Shown here piece after piece: positions 28,651 through 38,433 of a DNA stretch of 54,825 nucleotides. A program made the translations under genes and the position numbers. Each line of letters begins with the position of its first letter. Position 1 is the stretch's first letter. Origin of the DNA: a bacterium (GTDB lineage: Bacteria; Patescibacteriota; Saccharimonadia; CAILAD01; BJGX01); NCBI GenBank assembly GCA_029778565.1, contig JAKOQC010000453.1:1-54825 (forward strand). The letters run 5' to 3'. Below the pieces are notes generated by a model, which saw only the letters and a list, made by a program, of their open reading frames with translations, searched no databases and was not told the origin of the DNA.

Positions 28651-29019
28651 TTAAACACCAAATCTGGCAAGAACAAAGTTGACGATAGCAAAGCTAAGCA
28701 ACGCAACCACAATACCAATTACGGCATAGAGAATAGTATCTTTAGCGCCAGAAACGGATTTTTCGTTACCGTTAGAGAGTACGTAACGAAAACCACCAAC
28801 AATAAGCATAATTACGGCAACAATGCCAATAACAATAAGCATTACGTTAATAATATTCTTAATGTTTTCTTGCAAGGTACCACTAGCAGCGTTAGATGGT
28901 TGTACGGCATCTACTGCACCAGTAATACTTTCGTCGGCACGAGCAGCTACTGGTAAAAGTGCTACTGCTGTACCACCACTTACAATTGCGAGTTTCTTTA
29001 GTTTATCTTGGCTTAACAT
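28651..29019 (-). CDS. T4SS pilin-like protein, paralog 2
   Basis: GGFRYVLSNGNEKSVSGAKDTILYAVIGIVVALLSFAIVNFVLARF. Confidence 0.8.
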   Translation of the reverse strand: MLSQDKLKKLAIVSGGTAVALLPVAARADESITGAVDAVQPSNAASGTLQENIKNIINVMLIVIGIVAVIMLIVGGFRYVLSNGNEKSVSGAKDTILYAVIGIVVALLSFAIVNFVLARFGV

Positions 29020-29140
29020 TTTTTGTCTTTCTCCTTTGGTTGACTAACGTTATTTTATTACCTTGTATTATGGCTTATATTCTACCAGAAAACAAGCAAA
29101 AAGAAAAAAGCCCATGCTTTTTTATGTTGGTTGGTATTTT

Positions 29141-29431
29141 TTACTTAAATACCGAGATAACAAAGTTAACAATTACAAACGCAAGTATGGTTACTATTAA
29201 CCCAATTACCGCATTGGTAATGGTGCTTTTGGCAGTACGGGTTTTGTCTTCGCTACCACCAGAGGTAGAGTATTGTATACCACCAACAATTATAAATATT
29301 ACGGCTACTGCACCGGCAACAAAAAGCAAAATATTAGTAACTCTACTAATTAGAACGGTAAAATCTGATGGCCCAGGCACGCCACCAGGAACTGTAAAAG
29401 TGTCTGATAAAAGGAATTTTATATAGTTCAT
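29141..29431 (-). CDS. T4SS pilin-like protein, paralog 3
   Basis: GGIQYSTSGGSEDKTRTAKSTITNAVIGLIVTILAFVIVNFVISVF. Confidence 0.8.
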   Translation of the reverse strand: MNYIKFLLSDTFTVPGGVPGPSDFTVLISRVTNILLFVAGAVAVIFIIVGGIQYSTSGGSEDKTRTAKSTITNAVIGLIVTILAFVIVNFVISVFK

Positions 29432-29473
29432 ATTAAATAAAGTATAGATTTTTTATGGTATAAAAAGCAAGCT

Positions 29474-30109
29474 CTACTTAACAAATGCATTTAACAGACT
29501 AATAACAATACCTACCGACATCGACATTATCAAACCAATAATTGCGTAGGTAATGGTAGTTTTTGCTTTACTTACTTTGTTGGAGTCGCCAGCCGAAGTT
29601 GTGTATTGTATACCACCAATAATAATGAATATCACAGCCAATGCACCTACTGCGGTAAGTAATACACTAATGACGTTATTCCCAAGCTTGGTTATATCAT
29701 CCAGGCTTGTACCACTAATACCGGCAAAAATTCTTGTATTTAATAAATTGAAAATTGCATTAAAAGAAATTAGAAATCCAAGACTAACAGCTGCTTGTAC
29801 TAATCTATCCTTGGCAGACTTTATTCTATCTGGGCTACCGCCAGAAGTAACATACTGTATGGCAGAAACTAATATTACAATAGTGAGTATCATACCAATA
29901 ATACCAGTTAACCAAAGAACAATGTTTCCAATCACAATACTTAACCCATTAGTACCCGAAACTGAGCCTTGTCCTGCACAAAATATTTTCCTGCCAGCTT
30001 CACTCAAATTATTACAATCTAGATCTGCAGCTAATGCCGGAATACCGAAGAGTGTAGTAGTTAAAACAGCAGTAATTAGCGAAAATAAAATTTTTCTTGT
30101 TCGAGCCAT
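29474..30109 (-). CDS. Duplicated-domain T4SS pilin-like protein, paralog 4
   Basis: Two internal copies: SAIQYVTSGGSPDRIKSAKDRLVQAAVSL and GGIQYTTSAGDSNKVSKAKTTITYAIIGL. Confidence 0.78.
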   Translation of the reverse strand: MARTRKILFSLITAVLTTTLFGIPALAADLDCNNLSEAGRKIFCAGQGSVSGTNGLSIVIGNIVLWLTGIIGMILTIVILVSAIQYVTSGGSPDRIKSAKDRLVQAAVSLGFLISFNAIFNLLNTRIFAGISGTSLDDITKLGNNVISVLLTAVGALAVIFIIIGGIQYTTSAGDSNKVSKAKTTITYAIIGLIMSMSVGIVISLLNAFVK

Positions 30110-30141
30110 TTGTCTATTATTTTAGCGTGTATTTAGTTTTT

Positions 30142-30170
30142 TTGCTATTACGAGCACAGATATCTATAAT
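30142..30170 (+). promoter_or_regulatory. Promoter TTGCTA-17-TATAAT
   Basis: TATAAT 30165-30170; very short leader to ATG 30188. Confidence 0.65.
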
Positions 30171-30187
30171 ATTAAGCACAAGCGCTT

Positions 30188-32518
30188 ATGAAAAAGATCC
30201 TCCAAATCCTCAGCGTGTTTCTATTGTCATGTCTGGCAGTAGTGCTTTTTGGTACTGTTAATCAGCAAAAAGCTTTTGCTGTAGATGCCTTAACAGGTCA
30301 GTGTCACTGGAAGGATTCAGGTCATATATATTGCGGTGAAAATGTACAAGCTGTTGACTATTACTTTAATTCCGCAGCTACAAAATCTTATGGTCAAAAT
30401 CAGTATGCCGTTTTTCTAGATGGCAAAGACAGTAACCCAGTACTGTTTGTAGATATGAAAGGTGATGGCAAAAGCGCTTTTCTTACAGACAAAGTAGAAA
30501 GTATACCTAATGGCGCACAAAACGGTCTAATTGACAATAGTAACTATAACAATGTGCCTGCAGATAATAGCTGTTCTATTCATTCTCCTACTAACTGTGA
30601 TGAACATCTTGACGAACCCTTCAAATCAGATTCGAGATTCAATGCGCGCTGGGGAGGTGATCTGCCCTTTCCCGCAGATGTCCAAGCAAAATTTGTTAAT
30701 CAAACCCTAGCAAGTGCAGCATCTGCTGATCAAGGTTGTGAAAAACTAATCGATAACCCTTTAAGCTTCTTTTTGTGTCCTCTTGGGAACGCAATGGCAA
30801 AGACATTAGATGGTATTACTAATTTTATACTAGATCAACTTAATATAAAGGCTCTGCCAACACAAGACAGTGCAGCTGGCGGAGGTATATCTGGTGGACT
30901 TACTAACTTCCGCAATGTTGCAAACTCTTTATATGTACTAATATTTTTATTTATTATTCTAGCCAATTTTATTGCTATACCTGGTCTGGATAATTACACA
31001 ATAAAGAAATTACTGCCAAGGCTTATTACCTGCGTAATTATCACACAATTTGCTTACCTAGTATGTACCTTAGCAATTGATCTATCTAATGTTTTGTTAA
31101 ACACTGTGCCATCGTTAGTCACTGGGAATACAGACTGCCTAACTAAAGCTAGCGGTTCCGTTTTAGAATGTTCTAGTATTGGTGGTGCTCAAAAAGATAT
31201 CTTCTATAGCATGATTAATGGCAACGCCCTTCAAGACACTTCACTAAAAACAGCTGTGGGTACCTTACAGGGCGCATTGGCAGGTATAGGTTTCTTCATT
31301 CTGACTCTGATATTAATCGTTATAGCACTCATAGTCTTAATTATTGCATTGGCCTACATTGCTTTTCGTAATGTGGCACTTATTATTTTGGTATTTATAA
31401 GCCCTCTAGCGATAGCAGCATGGGTACTACCAAATACTGAGACATATGCCAAGAAATGGGCAAGTTGGTTTGTTAAATTATTAATAATGGGTCCTATAGT
31501 AGGTCTGATACTTGCTTCTTCAGTACTGGTTTCAAAAGTGCTTGCCGGTTCAGGAAATGCCTTTATGCAATTTTTAGCACCATTTATTGCTATATTTGCA
31601 TTTATTCTGATTCCAAAATCCTTTAAGTGGAGTGGCGACTTAATGCATGCAACAGGTAAGATGATAGCAGACTCTAAAGTTGGTAAGGCTGGTAAAGAAA
31701 GTTTTGAAAAAGGTAAAGCTGGCGAATATACTGGTAAGGCTGTTAGCGCGATAGGTGGTAAGGTCCCTGGATTTGGTACGGCTGCCACCAAATATGGTGC
31801 TAAAAAACAGGCTGCATACAAAGCAGCTCAAAAAGAGAACTTTGGGGCATTTGGTACAGATGATCTTGTTAAACTTAGTACAGCAAAGGGTGCTAATGGT
31901 GATAACGCACGAAGAGCCTTGGCATCAAAACGCTCCGAACTAGCCTATGAACTCTCTAGAAATGCCAACAATGGTATTGCACCTTCGTTAGCTCAACTTA
32001 AAGATCTACGTAAAATGAATGAAGCACTTGGGAATACCGAATTAGGCGATAAGGCTCAACCGGCAATATTACCCAACATACCAGCAGGAACTACATTACC
32101 TCCTGACCCAGATAACCAAGGTTGGCAAGATACAGTTACTATTTTGCCGAATACACAAAGCCCCAATTCTCAAACAAATCCTCCTGCGACAAACCCAGCA
32201 GCTCCATCACGGGCTGGGGGTGGTGGAGGTGGTAGTACAAATGGAGGTGGAAATGCTGGCAATACAAATACCGGTCAGCCCGGCACACCAACCGCAAATC
32301 CTAACACAACACGCACAAGACCTCCTTCTACTACCGGTTGGCAACAAAGACCTTCTGGTTTATTTACTCCTCCAAATAGTTCAGGAAACTCAGGGGGTAA
32401 TGGGGGTAGTACCAATATTCCACCGCTTACTGGTCCAAATGGACAACCGTTTACACCTCCCGCGCCCAGTGGCCCAACATCACAAGTCCCTCCACCAAGG
32501 AACGGAAATAACCCTTGA
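30188..32518 (+). CDS. VirB6/TrbL-like polytopic T4SS membrane protein with Pro/Gly/Asn-rich tail
   Basis: Signal peptide; CEKLIDNPLSFFLCPLGNAM; multiple TM; paralogous to 32732-34696. Confidence 0.75.
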   Translation: MKKILQILSVFLLSCLAVVLFGTVNQQKAFAVDALTGQCHWKDSGHIYCGENVQAVDYYFNSAATKSYGQNQYAVFLDGKDSNPVLFVDMKGDGKSAFLTDKVESIPNGAQNGLIDNSNYNNVPADNSCSIHSPTNCDEHLDEPFKSDSRFNARWGGDLPFPADVQAKFVNQTLASAASADQGCEKLIDNPLSFFLCPLGNAMAKTLDGITNFILDQLNIKALPTQDSAAGGGISGGLTNFRNVANSLYVLIFLFIILANFIAIPGLDNYTIKKLLPRLITCVIITQFAYLVCTLAIDLSNVLLNTVPSLVTGNTDCLTKASGSVLECSSIGGAQKDIFYSMINGNALQDTSLKTAVGTLQGALAGIGFFILTLILIVIALIVLIIALAYIAFRNVALIILVFISPLAIAAWVLPNTETYAKKWASWFVKLLIMGPIVGLILASSVLVSKVLAGSGNAFMQFLAPFIAIFAFILIPKSFKWSGDLMHATGKMIADSKVGKAGKESFEKGKAGEYTGKAVSAIGGKVPGFGTAATKYGAKKQAAYKAAQKENFGAFGTDDLVKLSTAKGANGDNARRALASKRSELAYELSRNANNGIAPSLAQLKDLRKMNEALGNTELGDKAQPAILPNIPAGTTLPPDPDNQGWQDTVTILPNTQSPNSQTNPPATNPAAPSRAGGGGGGSTNGGGNAGNTNTGQPGTPTANPNTTRTRPPSTTGWQQRPSGLFTPPNSSGNSGGNGGSTNIPPLTGPNGQPFTPPAPSGPTSQVPPPRNGNNP

Positions 32519-32542
32519 CCCCGCCAGGGCCACCTGGACCAT

Positions 32543-32572
32543 AAAAACCCTATCAAAATCGATAGGGTTTTT
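32543..32572 (+). terminator. Rho-independent terminator
   Basis: AAAAACCCTATCAAAATCGATAGGGTTTTT. Confidence 0.85.
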
Positions 32573-32600
32573 CCTTACTAATTATCCTTCTGCAAAAACA

Positions 32601-32629
32601 TTTACTTTTTACAAAGTAGCTGATATAAT
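32601..32629 (+). promoter_or_regulatory. Promoter TTTACT-17-TATAAT for T4SS operon
   Basis: TATAAT 32624-32629; followed by TTAACTCTC...GAGAGTTAA leader hairpin. Confidence 0.7.
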
Positions 32630-32731
32630 TACTCATTAACTCTCCAGATAGAGTCTCGGTTAGAAATTCGAGAGTTAATATCTGAAAGATAACAGCCAAA
32701 TGGCTACATAAGAGTTAGTGAGTACTATTTA

Positions 32732-34696
32732 ATGGCAAACAAATCTACCAAATTTGCCCGTATATTCTCTGCGCGAAAATTTATTATTGTCGCGTCGCTT
32801 TTGGCATTGCTAACCTCGGTGTTTTTGCCGGCAACAGCTTTGGCTGCGCCAACCACAACCAGTACTAGCACTTCTACCACTCAAGCAGTTAACTCGGTAC
32901 AACCAACCACTCCAACTACCGTTACCCAGACTACAGTGCCAGACAATCCAGACGAAATGAATACCTGCGAGCAAGCTGCCGGACCGCTCAGCTTCTTCTT
33001 GTGTCCGCTTTACGCCATGATAATGAAGGGTATTAATTGGCTAGCTGGCCCAGACGACAGTATCTTGGTGCAGATGCTACACGTTCCACCTCTGCAGTTT
33101 ACGAAAGACGTCGGCCTCAGCCGTGCCTATGGTAATATTCTGGCCTTTGTAAATAGCTTATTCATACTGGTTTTTCTCGTAATAATTATTCTTAGTCTAG
33201 TAAAAGACTTTAGTTTTTTAGAAAATTATCACCTAAAGCAAACTTTGCCGCGGCTTATTGCCGCAATTATTCTGGCGCAATTTGGTTACCTTATCTGTGC
33301 AGCCCTAGTAGATATTGGTAATATTTTGGGTACCCTTGCGCCACAAACTATTGCTACCGGGGTACTTGGTACTAACGCAAAACTACCAGGTTTGGCCGAT
33401 AGTATTGTGGGCTTACTAGCTTTTGGTAATGCAAAGGCAGTTGGTACCGGCACTGCGGTGGTTACCAACGTACTCTTTGGTGGCGGAACAGGGATTGTGT
33501 TTATCTTAATGTTCTTAATGGCTATAGCAGTGCTATTTGCCCTTGTAATTGCATTTATCTATATGGTGGCGCGTAATTTAATTATTGTATTGCTCGTACT
33601 AGCAGCACCGCTAGCTTTCTTAGCCTGGGTATTGCCTGGCACACAAAACTTCTTTTATAGATGGGGTAAAAACCTTATTAAACTCATAATGATGTACCCA
33701 CTCGTAGTGATTGTTATTACTACGGCAGAGATCTTAGCCTTTCTGCTGCAACACCCAAGCCTCGACCCAAACGTCTATACCGACGATAGATTAAAACTAC
33801 TAATCGGTGGGTTAATTCCATTTGTCGCACTTTTAATGATTCCAAAGCTGCTTAAACTTTCTGGAGATATTATGGAAGTTACCGGTGGTGCAATTGCTGG
33901 TTTTGTGGCCGGTAAGGTTGCTAGCAAAGGTATGGAAGGTGGCAAAAACGCCCATGCCGGTGCAAGAGATAGACTTGCACAATCAAAATTTGGCCAAGAA
34001 AATCGTTTTGGTAGAGCTATTGCTGGCGGTGGGGTAATGGCAATTGCCTCACCAAACAATACTAAGTCTATTAAGCGTCTTGGTGAAGCTCGCAAACGTG
34101 CCAATGCCGAATACGAAAGTGCTGCCAACCTAGGTACTGATGACGAGCTAAAAGCAATGCTTGGGCACAAAGATACAGTGGCACGCCAAAACGCTATTAT
34201 TGGTTTGGCTAAACGTGGCAAGCGCGACATTATTGCCGAAGCTCTCCAGTCTGGTCAAATCCGTCCTATCGATATGACTGCGCTTAAGGCAGCAAAATTC
34301 GATAGTATGGATTCTATGCCAGACCTACGAAGCTGGGAATTCGAAACTGATCCTACCAAAGGAACTCCTGGCATACCAAACTCATTCTATACCAGCCTGA
34401 ATGCTGGTGTTTGGTCGAGTGCGAGTGGTGCAACTCAGCAAGATTGGACAATGAACCGTGTCTTTAACCAGGCGAAAAATAAGTATGAATATGTTGGCTA
34501 TTCTGCCCAGAAGATTCAACGATTTAAAGCTAGTCAGCTAGAGTCTATTTTGCAAGACAAAGAAGTTCGTAAGAAAATGGACGAAACTGTTCGACAAGAA
34601 CTCTTTAATTACGCACAAGCCAATGGTGGTATTCATGGCAATGACCACGCCAAGGCTATTATGAATAATATGACCAATACTGGCTCGTGGTCGTAA
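32732..34696 (+). CDS. VirB6/TrbL-like polytopic T4SS membrane protein
   Basis: CEQAAGPLSFFLCPLYAMIMKGINWLAG; YHLKQTLPRLIAAIILAQFGYLICAALVDIGNI. Confidence 0.78.
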   Translation: MANKSTKFARIFSARKFIIVASLLALLTSVFLPATALAAPTTTSTSTSTTQAVNSVQPTTPTTVTQTTVPDNPDEMNTCEQAAGPLSFFLCPLYAMIMKGINWLAGPDDSILVQMLHVPPLQFTKDVGLSRAYGNILAFVNSLFILVFLVIIILSLVKDFSFLENYHLKQTLPRLIAAIILAQFGYLICAALVDIGNILGTLAPQTIATGVLGTNAKLPGLADSIVGLLAFGNAKAVGTGTAVVTNVLFGGGTGIVFILMFLMAIAVLFALVIAFIYMVARNLIIVLLVLAAPLAFLAWVLPGTQNFFYRWGKNLIKLIMMYPLVVIVITTAEILAFLLQHPSLDPNVYTDDRLKLLIGGLIPFVALLMIPKLLKLSGDIMEVTGGAIAGFVAGKVASKGMEGGKNAHAGARDRLAQSKFGQENRFGRAIAGGGVMAIASPNNTKSIKRLGEARKRANAEYESAANLGTDDELKAMLGHKDTVARQNAIIGLAKRGKRDIIAEALQSGQIRPIDMTALKAAKFDSMDSMPDLRSWEFETDPTKGTPGIPNSFYTSLNAGVWSSASGATQQDWTMNRVFNQAKNKYEYVGYSAQKIQRFKASQLESILQDKEVRKKMDETVRQELFNYAQANGGIHGNDHAKAIMNNMTNTGSWS

Positions 34697-34758
34697 GATA
34701 GAGGTAAAGCATAAGTCTCATCTTGTCACTCAAGGCATAATACGGCATACTTATAGAT

Positions 34759-35580
34759 ATGGGTCAATACAAAGTTCCTCAAGACGTCGAAACCGAAGAT
34801 AAAATCTTAGGGCCACTTTCTGTTAAGCAATTTATCTATGTAATTATTGGTGTGCTTTGGGCATTTTTAATGTGGCGATTGTTTAGTTGGTTCTTGCCAC
34901 TCGCTGCAATCTTAGCTCTACCAGTAACTGGTTTTATGTTACTACTTGGTTTTGGTCAGCGCGAAGGTGTGCCGTTTGAGGACTATGTGGTGGCGTTTAT
35001 TCGCTTTTTAGTCTTACCACGTAAATTAGAGTGGCAAAAAGATGATACAAAAGAAACTATTACCAAAGATTTGACCCCTAAAGAATCTAACGAGCCAACT
35101 CAAAAGAACGTTACCAAAGGTCAATTAAAGCAGTTAGCGAGTATTATAGATACCCGTGGTGGTGGTAAAGACTCAAGCATTCAATTACAAGAAAATGATA
35201 CCGCAGCCGAATATGCCTCGCGCGTTATTGGCCCTCAATCGGCCGGCCCCAGTGGTGCTGTAGTAACAGTACAGAATCAATTTGCCACTCCAAAAGATGA
35301 TATTTTTGAAGACACCCAACAGGCACAGGGTGTAGGACAGCTTTTACAGAATGCTGAGGTCGATGTCCGCCAACAAGCAGTTGCCCAAGTACAGACAGTA
35401 TTGGCTAACCCAGCTGCCGCTACCCCATCACCACAACCAGCACCCCCACCAAGTCCAGTTGCATCATTGCTGGCACGTAAAAACAGTAATTTACCCGTTG
35501 CTACCGTGGCCAGACGCGCAGCCGAGCAGCAACTTAATCCTGGTGAGGCAGTGCAGCTAAGACAGAGTAGTGCACAATAA
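34759..35580 (+). CDS. PrgI family protein
   Basis: YKVPQDVETEDKILGPLSVKQFIYVIIGVLWAF..FEDYVVAFIRFLVLPRKLEW. Confidence 0.88.
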   Translation: MGQYKVPQDVETEDKILGPLSVKQFIYVIIGVLWAFLMWRLFSWFLPLAAILALPVTGFMLLLGFGQREGVPFEDYVVAFIRFLVLPRKLEWQKDDTKETITKDLTPKESNEPTQKNVTKGQLKQLASIIDTRGGGKDSSIQLQENDTAAEYASRVIGPQSAGPSGAVVTVQNQFATPKDDIFEDTQQAQGVGQLLQNAEVDVRQQAVAQVQTVLANPAAATPSPQPAPPPSPVASLLARKNSNLPVATVARRAAEQQLNPGEAVQLRQSSAQ

Positions 35581-35629
35581 CAGACCGTCTGTAAAACTCT
35601 CGTGTTTTCTTATATAATAAAAGATTACT

Positions 35630-36493
35630 ATGGCAGAAAATCAACAACCCCAACTAACTCCTGGCCAGCGTGAATACGTTCAGTCGGTAACGCCACCCAA
35701 AAAAGCCAAAAATAAGCAATTAAGCACACAGGCTCATTTGCAGTTTTCGGAAATAAAAGATGGAGTGGTCATTATGCGTGATGGCAGTCTGCGGATGGTA
35801 ATTCTATGTAGTCCAACCAATTTCGACCTCAAAAGCCCTGCAGAAAAAGATGCTGTAGAGTTTGCTTTTCAGGGATTTTTAAATGGCTTGCACTTTCCTA
35901 TTCAAATCGTTGTACAATCACGCCGAATTGACCTCGATGGATATTTAGAAAAGCTTGAGAAAATTCAAAGTGACCAGCCCAACCCATTACTTTCTAGCCT
36001 TATGGAAGACTATATCTTTAATATCCGTGGTCTCTTAGAAGAAGTAAATATTATGGAAAAACGTTTTTATGTGGTTGTGCCATACTATGTAGCGGCAGTA
36101 AGTAAAGAAAATATCCTTACTAAATTAAAAGGGGTTTTCTCTAACGAAGAAGCTACTCAGACCGTGGGCGAATACGAAAAACGTAAAAACGAGCTAGTGC
36201 AACGAGCTAATTTAGTGGCTCAAGGTCTTGCTCAAGTAGGGGTGCGTTCGGTTATTTTAAACACCCAAGAAGTTATCGAGCTGTTTTATAACTCATATAA
36301 TATTGATGAGTCGCAAACTCAATCACTGGCTGATGTTTCACAAATTAATGCTCCGGCAGTAACACGTAAGGGTGGTCCAGCCACACTGCACCCACCAACA
36401 CCTCAAGAAGCTGTACCAGACGATCTGTTTTCTGCCGCCCAAAAACAAGCCACGCAAAATCAGAACCCACAGAATCAAGGAGTTGTACAATAA
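35630..36493 (+). CDS. TraC/VirB4 N-terminal-domain-like protein
   Basis: FSEIKDGVVIMRDGSLRMVILCSPTNFDLKS...AFQGFLNGLHFPIQIVVQSRRID. Confidence 0.82.
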   Translation: MAENQQPQLTPGQREYVQSVTPPKKAKNKQLSTQAHLQFSEIKDGVVIMRDGSLRMVILCSPTNFDLKSPAEKDAVEFAFQGFLNGLHFPIQIVVQSRRIDLDGYLEKLEKIQSDQPNPLLSSLMEDYIFNIRGLLEEVNIMEKRFYVVVPYYVAAVSKENILTKLKGVFSNEEATQTVGEYEKRKNELVQRANLVAQGLAQVGVRSVILNTQEVIELFYNSYNIDESQTQSLADVSQINAPAVTRKGGPATLHPPTPQEAVPDDLFSAAQKQATQNQNPQNQGVVQ

Positions 36494-38367
36494 TGGCCTT
36501 TAAAAAATCTCCTCAACCCAAACTTACTCCAGCCCAACAAGCCCAAATGGCTCGCCAAGAACAGGCCGAGCAAATTTATCGCCAAGGCGTTGTTACCTTG
36601 CGCGACGTCATTGCTCCAAGCTCGATTGAGGTTGAAGCAAACTTTATAAAGATTGGTACTCGCTATGCCCGTACATTGTTTGTCTATGCCTATCCACGTA
36701 GCCTATTTACCGGCTGGCTTAGCCCAGTAATAAATATTGATGAAGTAGTAGATATTAGTCTGAATATCGAGCCGGTAGAAAGTCGGGTAGTGTTAGAAAA
36801 TCTTAAGAAAAAAGTCGGTCAACTAGAAGCCAACTATTCTATTAATGCCGAAAAAGGCAAGGTACGCGACCCTGGGCTAGAAGCCGCTATTTCTGACGCC
36901 GAAGAACTACGCGATAAACTACAAGTTGGCGAAGACAGATTCTTTCGACTGGGTGTGTATTTAACCGTCTATGGCAAAGACTTAGACGATCTCGATCAAA
37001 TTGTAAAGAAGATTGAATCTATTTTGGGTACAGAGCTCATTTATACCAAACCAAGTACTATTCAAATGGAGCAAGGGTTTAACTCTACCTTACCAATTGG
37101 TCTCGATCAGCTAGGCATTAGTCGTAATATGGATACCGGTGCAATAGGTACGAGTTTTCCATTTACTACAGCCAATCTTAGTAACGAAGAGGGGATTTTA
37201 TATGGTATTAACCGCCACAACAATGGCCTGGTATTGTTCGATCGCTTTAGTCTAGAAAACGCCAATATGGTAGTCTTTGCCAAGTCTGGTGCTGGTAAGT
37301 CTTTTGCGGTAAAGCTTGAGGCTCTCAGAAGTCTAATGTTTGGTACCGAGATAATTATTGTCGACCCCGAAAATGAATATAAGAGCCTATGTGAAGCAGT
37401 GGGTGGTAGCTTCTTACAACTGAGCCTTACAAGTAACACACACGTTAATCCATTTGAGTTACCGCGAACGGTTGACCCAGAAGAAGCCGATAATGCCCTG
37501 CGGGCAAACATTATTATGCTGCATGGTCTTTTGCGTCTAATGATGGGTGATATGAGTGCCGCCGAAGAATCAGACCTCGATGTAGCCCTAATTGCTACCT
37601 ATGCCCAAAAAGGCATCACCAACGATCCGCTCACGCATACTGCCGAACCCCCAGTTATGGGAGATTTGTATAATACGCTTAATACTACGGGTGGTAACGG
37701 GCCAGCTCTGGCAGCTCGCTTACGTCGTTACACAGAAGGAACTTTTTCGGGCATATTTTCTCAACAAAGCAATGTAGATCTTAACAATCCTTTTGTTGTC
37801 TTTAATATTCGTGACCTCGAAGACGAGTTGCGACCAATTGGTATGTATATTGTACTGAATTATATCTGGAACAAAGTAAAGTCAGAAAAGAAAAAACGAA
37901 TTCTGATTGTTGATGAAGCCTGGCAACTTATGCAGTACCAAGATTCGGCCATGTTTATGTTCTCTATTGCCAAGCGCTGCCGTAAATACTATCTTGGCCT
38001 CACCACAATTAGCCAAGATGTAGAAGACTTTTTAAGCACCCGACTAGGCCGCGCAATTGTAAACAACTCTTCTCTTCAGCTCTTACTCAAACAAAACCCG
38101 GCCGCGGTTGATATTGTTGCCGATACATTTAAATTAACTTCTGAAGAAAAGAAACGATTAAGCCAATTCCCTGTAGGTGAGGGTCTTTTCTTTGCTGGAC
38201 TTAGTCATATTATTATGCGTATTATTGCTAGCCCAACCGAAGAACAGCTTATTACTACCAATCCAAAAGATCTTTTAGAGGCTGGTAAGATAGCTGAGGC
38301 AGAAGCAGCGCAGATTGCCGAACAGTCGGCCAACCAACGTTCTACCGAAGTTGATAGCGCAGCATAG
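36493..38367 (+). CDS. virB4: VirB4-family T4SS ATPase
   Basis: Walker A AKSGAGKSFAVK; DPENEYKSLCEAVGG; Walker B RILIVDEAWQLM. Confidence 0.95.
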   Translation: MAFKKSPQPKLTPAQQAQMARQEQAEQIYRQGVVTLRDVIAPSSIEVEANFIKIGTRYARTLFVYAYPRSLFTGWLSPVINIDEVVDISLNIEPVESRVVLENLKKKVGQLEANYSINAEKGKVRDPGLEAAISDAEELRDKLQVGEDRFFRLGVYLTVYGKDLDDLDQIVKKIESILGTELIYTKPSTIQMEQGFNSTLPIGLDQLGISRNMDTGAIGTSFPFTTANLSNEEGILYGINRHNNGLVLFDRFSLENANMVVFAKSGAGKSFAVKLEALRSLMFGTEIIIVDPENEYKSLCEAVGGSFLQLSLTSNTHVNPFELPRTVDPEEADNALRANIIMLHGLLRLMMGDMSAAEESDLDVALIATYAQKGITNDPLTHTAEPPVMGDLYNTLNTTGGNGPALAARLRRYTEGTFSGIFSQQSNVDLNNPFVVFNIRDLEDELRPIGMYIVLNYIWNKVKSEKKKRILIVDEAWQLMQYQDSAMFMFSIAKRCRKYYLGLTTISQDVEDFLSTRLGRAIVNNSSLQLLLKQNPAAVDIVADTFKLTSEEKKRLSQFPVGEGLFFAGLSHIIMRIIASPTEEQLITTNPKDLLEAGKIAEAEAAQIAEQSANQRSTEVDSAA

Positions 38368-38433
38368 TAAAACCTCTCATACATCTGGTACAATAATACA
38401 TAGTCTTATTAACCATAAGAGTTTTGTTTTGCA

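Noticed and set aside
32275-32556. Minus-strand Gly/Pro-rich ORF
   Set aside because: Antisense of the repetitive Pro/Gly/Asn-rich tail of the VirB6-like protein.
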